Source: Ligula intestinalis
Lineage: Eukaryota > Platyhelminthes > Cestoda > Diphyllobothriidea > Diphyllobothriidae
Assembly: GCA_036362985.1 (NCBI GenBank)
Contig: JAYGXS010000003.1
Span: 72,360,669-72,424,668 of the forward strand
Reading direction: 5' to 3'
Length of the DNA stretch: 64,000 bases
The position numbers were made by a program, and so were the translations under genes. Below the pieces are notes generated by a model that worked only from the letters and a program-made list of their open reading frames with translations, searched no databases and had not been told where the DNA came from. Shown here piece after piece: positions 24,546 through 34,204 of the stretch (positions are counted from its first letter, which is position 1; each line of letters starts with the position of its first letter).

Positions 24546-25289
24546 ACAAAATAGACCCAACTGAAAGCCACTGACTCCGAACATCTCGCCTACGCACCTA
24601 GATTGGTTCTGGGTGGGGGCTCTGAGCTTCCACTGTACGTTGCACCCTTCAGCAAAACACGCGTTATATGATGGTTCGTTGCATACATCCTGTGATCTAC
24701 CTCATATCATGGCACATGAAATGTCTTGCAGTTCGTACTACTGAACTCTGTAACCGATAACTCTGATTTAAGGAAACCCCGTTGATTATACTTTCTCAGG
24801 ACCAAAGTGGACTCAGCGAAATAATTAGCACGAAAGTTCATCTCCGTTCGTACACCGGCCTGGTCGATAACATAATTCGCGACGGATTAACGAAGGGGTA
24901 AAAAGAGATAACCACTGACGAGAGTGGTTTGAAAAGTAGATTGTGGCTCACACAGACGAACCAAACAAATGGCAGGACGTTCAATATACTTTTGAAGTTG
25001 TGAATGGCATCAGTGGTTTCGGTTTGCATTGAATCAATCTAACGGTGATAGACAGGTGTGGAGTTCAGCTGGGGCCAGGTTATCTGAGAAACATCAACGA
25101 ATTTCTATTGGACTAAACCCGATACAGCCACGGAAGAGGTACTCGACACCATAAGAAACACCCTAGGAGAAACTACCAATGCAGAGATGTTCATCGACAG
25201 AAACAGACGTGTTAATGTCTGAAAAGAAGGAATTATTTGCAGAAAAACATAACAGACAAAAATCAAGGACACTAGAATGGCTATTTCGC
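24546..25289. other. Intergenic, nothing recognised
   Basis: No open frame above about 66 codons with meaning and no recognised repeat. Confidence 0.5.
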
Positions 25290-25440
25290 GCTTATTGACC
25301 GTCATCAGCCAGTCATGCCCAAGCCCAGGCTCGAACCGGCAAGACTACGAGCCCGTAGCTCAATTGTTGGAGCATTGAACGTTTAACCAACAGGTCGGAA
25401 ATTCTCATTTCAGTGTTCCTGGTCTTTGGCGATAATGTTC
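25290..25440 (-). repeat. tRNA-derived SINE-like copy
   Basis: On the minus strand an A-box-like CTGTTGGTTAAACG is followed about 42 bases later by a B-box-like GCCGGTTCGAGCC. After that comes GGGCATGACTGGCTGATGACGG. Related B-box and tail sequences occur at 51480-51600. It reads as an RNA polymerase III type SINE rather than a functional tRNA, because no acceptor stem closes. Confidence 0.5.
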
Positions 25441-26249
25441 TCCTACCTATACTACGATGTGGCTGTTGACTGGGCCCCAAGGCAGAACGGAATGGGTGGG
25501 TCCCATCACCAATTGGTGAGCGCCTATGCAATAGGGACGTATTTCTTAAATTTTTCTTTTCGCGAAACCCGACCCCTAACACCTGTGTCATGGATTGGAG
25601 TCTGTTACTGGGCGCAAGTATACAGGGGCTCAGAAACCGGGTAGGTGTATATGACAAGATGAAAGCTGCAAGTTTAAATCTATGTCTTACTAACTAACCA
25701 CACAATCTGCAAGGGCAGTGACTTGTGGAGAGTGTATAAGGCCAGCTTGGTTAAGGAAAATAGTCCGATGTACAGGGCACACAGCTTCTATTATCAACAC
25801 TATTAGTAGTGTCTGCAGGCTGAAGGCGACATTGCCATTGTCTGGCGGCTGACGAAAGCGCTGGTTACTTTCTTGAGAAAGGGTACGATGCGAGCATTAA
25901 CTATGTATAAAACTATGCGCGAGCTCGCATATCGGATTTGTGTGTTGATTGGCTAATGCGTGGAGAAGCGTTTCCTCCGTCTACATGTTCTTTGAAGTAT
26001 TATTTCATTACAGATTGCTTTTTACTGAAATTCCTTTACTATTGCATACTATATTGTTGAGATTTAAATGTTTAAGGTCTGCAGTTGGGCTAATTTGTCT
26101 AGGTTAATTTTTATTTTTATATCATTGCAGCTTGATTTATATTCTTGTTTCTTGTTATTCTTCTATTTACCGGTTATGGTAAGGCTTTCTTACGAAGCCG
26201 CTTTGGCCTTTACACTTATAAATGAAACCACATTCACGTTTTCAGTAGC
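25441..26249. other. Intergenic, nothing recognised
   Basis: AT-rich, especially after 25980. The short open stretch 26068-26268 is hydrophobic, but this is expected from T-rich DNA. Confidence 0.5.
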
Positions 26250-27445
26250 CTGTGCGTTGCTTTGGTAACTCGTCCAGGTTACTTTTTAATATTATAACAT
26301 TTTAGATTAAGTGATATTCTTTTATTTATCTAGAAAAGTTGTTGATTAATGTACAGAAACCGCCATTGATCATGCAATATTTCGACATATGTGAAAGAAT
26401 AATACTCTTTCGCTAATTGGAATTGACTCCAGTTGTGATACTGATTATCGTGTAGTGTATTCTGAAGTCATTTCAGTCAGGATAGGAAGCCGGATTTTTT
26501 ACGAGCATCGTTTTGACTCCTAGCAAAACGTATTTATTGTAAAAACTGACTACTTAAGTAGAATGCCTTTTATCATTGATTTTGACTGCCTGTATAAATT
26601 CGAATATATTTTATGGAAAACACGCACAAGAAAATTATTTCTTGTACATTTTTGATAGAAAATTGCGCCTTCTTTAAATTTTATACTTAAAGAAAGGGTA
26701 GTTTTCGGTTTTAAATTAGTTGCTGATTATGAGCTTTTTTACGATTGTTAGGTCTTCATCCATAATAAATCGTATCCGTTAATTTATTAGTGCTGCCTAG
26801 ATTGCATAAAATATATTTCAAATCTATTTCAGTATTTGATGACTTCTAGGTGACATCTTCCTCACACTGTAGTCAAAGCTGTATATTTCCTTAAACAGGA
26901 TGCGCACAGTGTGTGGTTTTAAAACCTTGAATTCGAGTGTAGCATTTACTCGTTTAGAAAATTGTTCGGCAATTGGGCAACTTTTTTTTAAACCGATAGC
27001 TACCCTTCCTTTGAGTATCAAATTATAAGAACGTGTAAGTTGCTATCAAACAAAAAATCATTTTCTCGTGCGTGTTTTTCATAAAATATATTTGAATTTA
27101 TATAGGCAGTCAAAATCAATGATAAAAGGTATTCTACTTAAGTAGTCAGTTTTTACAATCAATACGTTTTGCTAGGAGTCAAAACGATGCTCGTAAAAAA
27201 TCCGGCTTCCTATCCTGACTGAAATGACTTCAGAATACACTACACGATAATCAGTATCACAACTGGAGTCAATTCCAATTAGCGAAAGAGTATTATTCTT
27301 TCGCATATGTCGAAATATTGCATGATCAATGGCGGTTTCTGTACATTAATCAACAACTTTTCTAGATAAATAAAAGAATATCACTTAATCTAAAATGCTA
27401 TAATATTAAAAAGATACCTGGATGAGTTACCAAATCAACGCACAG
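26250..27445. repeat. Foldback element 2 (long inverted repeat)
   Basis: The best-preserved member. Left arm about 26250-26715 is nearly the exact reverse complement of right arm about 26985-27445, starting from TGTGCGTTGCTTTGGTAACT on the left and its complement on the right. Arms are about 460 bases, longer than in element 1. The 270-base centre is the element 1 centre in the opposite orientation. The inner arm and centre sequence have stop codons in all frames, so no protein is encoded. High arm identity suggests recent movement or arm gene conversion. Confidence 0.9.
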
Positions 27446-28144
27446 AACGGTTACGCAAGGCTGCGCAGCGTCTTATACAACATTCATTCCGACGATGCGA
27501 AGGAAGACCAGTGGTGGCTGGACGATGGAATGCTGCTGTACAGATTGGAGCAGTACGTGCTTATTTGCTATATTGGCAACACAGGTAAAAGCTAAGGTCG
27601 AGCTTGCTGCTATGTTAGGGCCCAGCTGAATTCAGTGTGCACGCTGCCCTAACGAGGCGTTCCCACGCGAGACCGCCGGTCCACCCATGGGAACCGACCG
27701 GTTCGCTCAGTCACAATGCAGTCGATGACACCACGCAGGTGCAGTCGGGTGCCGGTTGCTAAGGTGCCAGCTGCGTGAGTCATATAGTCAATGACGTCTT
27801 CCCTTATTTTAAACCACCACCTTTATTTGTCCAACCTTGTACATACGCATTCACCTACTCTAAAATATGCTGAACTAGGTTTCAGAAGACTTCTACCTTA
27901 GTCCACTTCTTGTCGTGTTCTTCCTTTTGGGGCTCACACAAGGCGTACTTAGACGGCGAATATTGCAGCTTTGGCCAGCGTAACAACAGGTTTCGCCTAT
28001 CTTGCACGGCACAGGTGTGATGGGCCCCCAACTTTCTCCGTGTTTTCTGGTATATAAATTTCAGTTTTAAAATGGTAGCTTTCTCAGTTTCTACGAAATT
28101 AATTTCTAACTTGGAGTAACTCCTATAGGCGCAGAAAGCACGCA
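27446..28144. other. Intergenic, nothing recognised
   Basis: A 100-codon open stretch on the minus strand (27882-28184) shows no domain. Not called. Confidence 0.45.
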
Positions 28145-28320
28145 GGGCTCCACTGATTAGCCAAACCCCTCGCAGCTGTATCACGCAGCGGCAAACTTTA
28201 AGTGAAACATGTATTTGAGTTTTAGCTTCTACCTGTGCTGACAGTATGGTAAGTAAAACTACTGAATATCCGTCAGAAACTTGTAAATATTACGTGGCTA
28301 TGCGGCAGTGGCGGATGGAC
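28145..28320 (+). repeat. 170-bp dispersed repeat, copy 3
   Basis: Matches 24060-24235 and 24375-24545 through CCACTGATTAGCCAAAC, GTGAAACATGTAT, CTGACAGTATGGTAAGTAA. It is the most diverged copy, about 4 kb from the other two. Confidence 0.55.
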
Positions 28321-28633
28321 ATCGGCCCAAATATGCACGCCAAATTTCGGTCTGCGCATGCGAACCTTTGAATATACTTTTCGACTTGAAGGTAGACATT
28401 GTTATTTTGAGGAAATTAAAAAGCCACAATTGGAGAATCTGTTGGGGCAGGTGGATGGATATGCGAGCGAGGTCAGGTGTAGATTCAGACTCAGTCACCA
28501 GCCCCTCCTGCTCTTATGACACTCCCACTTTGCGGCAGACGAGTTGGCTGAGTCAGGCTTGGCGGCTGCGGTCGCCTCTCGTCAGCTTGACGCCGTCTTG
28601 ACGCAGGACACAGGCGGGGGGAGAAGAGGGTTT

Positions 28634-28770
28634 GTGGTAGATACAACGCAAGTTTACTAGCACTTAAAACATCACGCATAAGTCACCGTCGTTGCATCAA
28701 CACGTTGTGGAACACAGCGTAGATAGCATTGGATGCAGTGGTCGAATTGCGCGGTACCGCTGAGGCGGCA
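28634..28770 (+). repeat. Short GC-rich repeat G, copy
   Basis: GTGGTAGATACAACGCAAGT, then ACGTTGTGGAACACAGCGTAG, matches 8008-8110 in order and spacing. Confidence 0.5.
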
Positions 28771-29096
28771 GCTGCGTAGTGTGATTTAAATTGTTAGTTT
28801 AGGGCAGAGTATGCTGCATCCTACGTCCTGCGGGCCACTCACGAGAGCTCTTAGCTGTGCAAGGTGACACTCATACGTCTATGTTATTTTATATATGCTT
28901 ACATGCCTACTATATGTAATTAAGTAGGCGCAGTTCAATTAATTATTCATTCCTACCCCTTCTGAGAAAGGGGCAGTGTTGGGTGACAAATTTGGTTCAA
29001 GGTCTCATATACACCTGGACGCAAATGACTTGGAGTCGCTATCTAACACTTATCGCACATGGTTTTGAACGCTGTAGATGTCAAATGCGTCCAAGC
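28771..29096. other. Intergenic, nothing recognised
   Basis: AT-rich; no open frame of useful length. Confidence 0.5.
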
Positions 29097-29290
29097 TCTC
29101 CTACCCGGAAGGTACCACTGCAGTTTGACCCTTAGTCCAAGTGAAAATTGTCAGACGGCAAGCGTCCAGGCAACTAATTGTAGTGGCTTAACGGACAAGA
29201 ATGTGTTATATGGCTCTTAGACGGGACAATGAAATATGAACGCTCCGCTCAATTACACAATGTGACTCTGCACATCATAGCTGAATGGTT
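29097..29290 (+). repeat. Direct repeat left of Penelope-like element
   Basis: Aligns with 31612-31797: ACTGCAGTTTGACCCTTAG, GTCAGACGGCAAGCGT, CAACTAATTGTAGTGG, TATGAACGCTCCGC. The two copies flank the Penelope-like remnant 29494-31195 in the same orientation. Confidence 0.65.
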
Positions 29291-29493
29291 AAATATGTCA
29301 GTGTCCCCGCATCAAATGACTAACCAGCTCGGAAAGGAGAAAGACGCCTGGGAGAGAAGAGACAGACTGCCCCTACGGAACTGAGCAGATGGAATGCATG
29401 ACAAGATACTTGGGAGGAAAGTAAAACGAGTGCAGGATTTATCTTTGCCATGAATGTCTGTCTCGCAAGATAAATGCTACTATTTCAATAAGC

Positions 29494-30552
29494 GTGTTTC
29501 TCGCCTTGTGGAAACTGATGCATATCAAAGGCATTTTATTGAGTAAACCAAACGCCAAGCTACCGAAGGACTGCCAAATAGGGCAACAGGACCAGAAGTG
29601 CGCATTAGTAGATGACTCTCGAAAGAAGAGTCATCTACTTGTGCGCAGATCCGATTCCTGTACAGAGTTGGCGAGACGAAAAGAATGTAAGCACGACAGG
29701 GATATGATCCAAGTGATTCTTCAAGACTGTCACGCTAGGCTTCGCAAGTACCGTCAGAGGATCGACGAAGAGAAGGCAAAGTGCTTTGAGTTCATGGGCG
29801 AGAATGGCACACAACTGCTCCAGCAGAGGGTGGCCGAACGAGCCCGCGACCACAAGGCGAAGCTAGAGGCAGCATTGGAAATTAAGTTTAGCAAGTTACC
29901 TCATCTGAATTCATTCAAAGATGACAAATTGGGGCACAATCTGTCATCCCAGAAGCTGACGGAAGAACAAATGCAGGTGTTTAGGCATGAAGCTTCATTC
30001 AACACAGCTGATTCCAGACCTGCCAATATTGTTGCTGCTGTAGAATCAATCCTCAGCCAAACAGAAGCGACCGACGGAACGAAAAACCTCATACGTCACC
30101 AGGTGTCGTCCCTCTTCATGGCACATCGATCACGCGACGCCCTCTCCAAGGTCGAACGTAAGGCACTTAAGGAACTCAGAGCCGACAGTGACCTCGGTAT
30201 CGTGCCGGCGAACAAGGGGCGGTCCACTGTCGTATTGAACATGACAGACTGCATTCAAAAAGTTCAAACTTTATTGGACGATCGTCAGTCCTACGTCCAA
30301 TGCAAATCCAACCCCATACAAACGCTGACATGCGAGATAAACACAACGCTGCTGGCAATGGAAACTCTGGTGCAATATCGCAAATTGATAGACGTATGGC
30401 GAGGGCACAAGAAGCAGCTCTGGCTCGCTTCTATGGTCTGCCGAAGGTCACAAAGAGGGCGCACCCCTCCGGCCAATCGTACTTCTCAAAGGAACTCCAA
30501 CCTACGGACTGGCAAAGTGGCTGTTCCGACGGCTCAAATTCTTGACCGCTGA
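29494..30552 (+). pseudogene. Penelope-like RT N-terminal fragment
   Basis: 352 codons, open. Charged, helical N-terminal half (about residues 40-150) and the ANKGRSTVV motif near residue 238. The frame becomes wrong near 30400: residues after about 310 no longer fit the family, while the +1 or +2 frame reads LARFYGLPKVTKRAHP, which does fit. A frameshift near 30390 is therefore inferred. It also contains a perfect 13-bp hairpin at 29607-29639. Confidence 0.7.
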
Positions 30553-31195
30553 TTCAGACACAACTGTTAGATCGTCAACACAATTCTTGGAGAAACTTAA
30601 AGGGGTAAGCCTCTAGCCAAATGATGTCATGGTTTCCTTTGAGGTCACATCCCTTCTTACTTCTATTCCACAGGACCTGGCAATCGAGACTATCCAACTA
30701 CTCCTACGAGAGAAATACGATGAAACAGAGAATCGCCTCGGGCAAGCCCAAATCCTTCAGCTCCTAAAGGACCAGAAGTCTTCGAGGCAGTTTCACAACT
30801 GTGACGAGCTGCCAGTGCAGACATAGCCTACTGACACAAATAAAAGAACACGGTACCGCCCGCTGAAACCCCGACAGTTGTCTGCAAAATAGATTGACTG
30901 GAAATACGCTGGAGACGCCAGGCGAAAATTGCATTGCCAAACTGACAACTGACATTGAGCACCTTAACAAATATATTTAATCCAGTAATCCGAATAACAA
31001 ATTAACGATAGCAGTCGAGGCAACCAACTAACGTACGTTCCTCGATGCCCTTACGTGCCAGCGAGAAACTGGACAATTGCAAAGTACAGAATTCAAAAAA
31101 TCCACCAGAAGAAGGCCATTACTAAACTTTACCAGATGTCAACTGTTTTACAAGCGTGATCGTGTTTGGACTCTTCAAAAAAATTAAAACAAAGT
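29494..31195 (+). mobile_element. Penelope-like element, internally deleted
   Basis: The long open frame 29494-30552 carries the Penelope-like N-terminal region, ending in the family signature around LGIVPANKGRSTVVL. The next frame (30629-30826) has MVSFEVTSLLTSIPQDLAIE, the motif before the reverse transcriptase core. About 31000-31170 reads in another frame as FLDAL, then TGQLQSTEFKKST, then LLNF, the segment after the core. The catalytic core with the active-site Asp pair and the GIY-YIG endonuclease are missing, so the copy is dead. These elements move by target-primed reverse transcription. Confidence 0.8.
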
Positions 31196-31261
31196 GCAAC
31201 GAGGAATGTAGATGCTGCATCATGCGCAACCTGCACAGGGTTGGCATAATCGTTTGCCTAA

Positions 31262-31425
31262 ATGCCTGGATGTGCGCTTATAACGGGCAACGCGGGCGCC
31301 GCGCTGATTCAGCCTGGGGGGAGGACGGGGGGGTCAGATCAGGACACGCCATAAGTAAAACGTTCTGTGCATAGTATTCGCCTCCCACGACATATGTCAT
31401 GCATGGGGGATGTTAAAGTGACCTA
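31262..31425 (-). repeat. Repeat shared, inverted, with 40488-40640
   Basis: The reverse complement begins CCCCCATGCATGACATATGTCGTG and matches 40488 onward (CCCCCATGCGTGGCATATGTCGTG). The match runs through GAACGTTTTACTTATG and the C-rich block to CCCGTTATAAGCG. One copy lies just after, and the other just before, a Penelope-like coding remnant. Confidence 0.75.
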
Positions 31426-31514
31426 CTGCAGTTGAAGTTAGCCTTGAGAGATCAGCAATCGAAAAATTTAGTTATCTTTCTCATCTAGGAAGTGACTGAG
31501 CCTGACTGATTGCT

Positions 31515-31600
31515 GATGAGCTTGGGCGTAGTTATTAGAGGACTTGAAACGCTAGCTAGCGCATACCAAACGCGGGCTTGGATCTCGCAGAAGTCATACA
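31515..31600 (+). repeat. tRNA-derived SINE-like head
   Basis: GGGCGTAGTTATTAGAGGAC resembles a polymerase III A box and GCGGGCTTGGATCTCGC a B box, with tRNA-like order. It runs straight into the direct repeat at 31612, which may be the body of the same SINE. Confidence 0.45.
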
Positions 31601-31611
31601 TGGCCAAGCCG

Positions 31612-31797
31612 CTCTACTAGGAGGGCGCCATTGCAGCTTGACCCTTAGCCCAACTGACAACTGCCAGACGGCAAGTGTTCAGGCGACTAACTGTAGTGGT
31701 CGAACGGAGAAGAATGTTTCATAAGGCCCTTAAATGGGACACGGATTTATGAACGCTCCGCGCAATTGCTAGATGTAACCCTGTGCATAATTCCCGT
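31612..31797 (+). repeat. Direct repeat right of Penelope-like element
   Basis: Partner of 29097-29290, with the shared GCCATTGCAGCTTGACCCTTAG start. Shorter matches to the start motif also occur at 44632-44675, 52068-52105 and, on the minus strand, near 39790-39815. Confidence 0.65.
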
Positions 31798-31814
31798 ATG
31801 GGTCACTCTTCCTG

Positions 31815-31945
31815 CGCCTTAACCCTAATATTAGCCTAAACTCTAGCTCCATTCTAAACCCCAATCCTAACATGATCCGTTGATTTAACCCTTACGTACC
31901 TTGACGCTAACCTTCGTCATAGCCCTGACCATAAATATAATACTC
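31815..31945. repeat. Degenerate telomere-like C-rich tract
   Basis: Imperfect units such as CTTAACCCTAATATTAGCCTAAAC, CTAAACCCCAATCCTAAC and GCTAACC. It is the longest of the three tracts in the window and lies beside the Penelope-like remnant. Confidence 0.5.
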
Positions 31946-33009
31946 GCTAACATGTAATTTGGCAGACGGAAACCTGTATTCCTGGCGTTTTATGCTCTCA
32001 TATCATGCTTAAGTGAGGGGGACATATAAGCCATCCTTACAACGTAACGTTTTTATTATGTTCAGTACTGAATTCATTAGATTTACACGAAGTCCGGTAC
32101 CAATCAATATTTTGCCAAATCTGGGTGCTCAAACTCACGAAGCCGTAATGCGAACGTATTGGCCCATTCTGGTTGAAGTTAGTTGCGATGGTTTACGTTA
32201 TCTAAAGCCTCCCCTAGAGACGAACCGGAAATGTATAGCTCTTACTCGAATACAATATATGCCATATGTCCACCCGGGGTATTGGGATTCGTCTGGGATT
32301 GGTAAAATTAATTAGTATAGAAAGGAAATCCATGTTTGAGTAAACCTATTATGCCGACATCAGATATCCCATTTTCAGGAGCTATTCTATGGGCTTTGTG
32401 AGTTTCCCGTTCGGATGCGGCGAAGAAAGTCAAAACCAGCCTCCACTACTGTGAGAAACAGCGAGAAACCCTTGCGTAGTAGCCCAAGCTACAATATTAT
32501 CACTGAAATTATTTTAAACAACAGACATATTTAAAAAATTATCAGCGATAAATGTACGCTATCAACAGAAGAGATAATAACGTCATAAGAGCAGTCGATG
32601 ATATGGATGACAAGTCAGTCGACGAGGTAATTCGTCATGCTTGTCAAATCGCCCATGGGAAATGCAGTTTTGTGGGCAGTTGCAGGGCAGGGCTCTGGAA
32701 AGTACCGATGTAGAAAGAGAGCAGATTAAACATACGACAAGGATTGTAGGAATGTAGCCAGTTGTCACAGGAGAGGCATCAGCCATCTTCACTGACACGC
32801 GACTAAATCATCCCCATCCAGGATCCGCGTCAAATGTGACTTTATTCAGTCCAAACAGTTCCGTCCAATTCGTGATTCATTGCACACTGTCTATAAACTT
32901 CATGCCGGCTTGCCACGAGCGAGGTTCGCACTTATTGATATAGACTATATTCGAATATTACCGTGAAGGTCGTGTCGGATCGCATCATCTTCATCGCGTA
33001 TGTGGTGGC
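31946..33009. other. Intergenic, nothing recognised
   Basis: A 100-codon open stretch (32013-32315, plus strand) has no recognised content. Nothing else can be supported. Confidence 0.45.
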
Positions 33010-33190
33010 TGCGCCTAGCATCCTTGGCTGGCATCCAGCTCTCACTTGTGGCTCCCCGGAGCAAGGCTTTGCCTGGTGGCCATCCCTTCGGCTCCCCGCC
33101 TTGATCAGCGAGATAAACCAAGTGAGGGTCTCCGATGTGTGTTTCCCCACGCCCGGTATGCCCCCGGGTTGCAGCGGTAATTACCCTAGT
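33010..33190. other. GC-rich hairpin-prone segment
   Basis: Sharp GC-rich island between AT-rich flanks with short self-complementary blocks (AAGGCTTTGCCTGG; GGTAATTACC). I compared it mentally with U1, U2, U4, U5, 5S and 7SL and found no convincing match. Could be a SINE or a non-coding RNA; unresolved. Confidence 0.3.
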
Positions 33191-34204
33191 AGACGTAGCT
33201 TGTGGAAGGAAGCTTCTTTCGTTCCACCGTACCATGGTCTGTTTGTATTTTACTGTTTATTTTCCCTTACTCTTTATTACTCATTTGCTACATTTGCTAT
33301 CTTTAGTTGCTCTATCGTTTATACCATTATTACAACCTTTCGCCATCAGTGCTTACCTCACTAGCTTACGCATTTCAGTACTCTCATAACGTTGCCTTAT
33401 CTGCGAAATCTACTCGATATCCGGTAGTCTTAACATTGCATCCATTGTTCTTTATGCTAATGTATACCTGATTCTACAGCTTTTTTAGCTTTTATTTTTT
33501 GTCCAATTTATATTTGTTATCTGTTACTCTACCTGCTATTTCTCGCATGCTGTCTCTACTACCATACCTATACTATTCCATTACATTACTTTCAGTCACC
33601 TCCATTGTAACGATGCCTACCCAGATAGTCGTTCCACCGTCATACTTAGCATTCTTAGTCCTAGCAGAGCTTGCCTCCTTAGTAACATTACTGACGATAT
33701 TACTCGTAACAGTAACTCTACCAGCAATCACATCTCACAGCACCAGAATGCGTAGAAGCCTAAATGGAGAGACTTTCGCCTTCACCACTACTGCTTCAAG
33801 GATAAGTGCTACTGCTCCCTCCCCCTTCTCTCCAAATACCTTCCCCCCACGGTCAAAAGGTCCTATGGCGGCGCGACAGCAAAGTTGTAGGCGGCTCGTA
33901 GCCAAGTGATCGTTTGACACCAAATCTAATCGTGGCCCATGGTGCTGTTCGGCAGCAGTTACGGGTGTCAGGCAGTCCTATTTAGGAGTTGCGCTGCCGC
34001 CCTTCGTGAGAGGGTCGATGGTCCTATAAAAGATGGTTCCAAACAGGCTGGGTCACGAAATCTGCCAGCTGACCGTGACTGTCAGAATGCATACACGCGG
34101 TCGAAACACTACGAACGCAAATCAAAACTTTGCTCTTCCCCACCCTCCCACTAACCCGTTTCCTTCCCACAGGACAGGTCCCAGAGCTCACAGAACGACA
34201 GCTC
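33191..34204. other. Pyrimidine-rich stretch before a LINE
   Basis: T- and C-rich plus strand, with open frames that reflect composition. It may be the 5' untranslated part of the LINE that starts coding near 34210. No boundary or target duplication was seen. Confidence 0.4.

Noticed and set aside
25354..25424. Apparent plus-strand tRNA 5' half (GCCCGTAGCTCAATTG)
   Set aside because: T arm and acceptor stem do not form. The minus strand has an A box and B box in proper order, so a SINE is the better reading.
31505..31565. CTGATGAG ... GAAAC ... GCTAGCTAGC looks like a hammerhead in Penelope context
   Set aside because: The cleavage-site U is not in place and stem II does not form. The stretch reads better as the head of a tRNA-derived SINE.
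33191..33909. Hydrophobic plus-strand frames (133 and 136 codons)
   Set aside because: T-rich composition upstream of a LINE; no signal or domain consistent with a gene.
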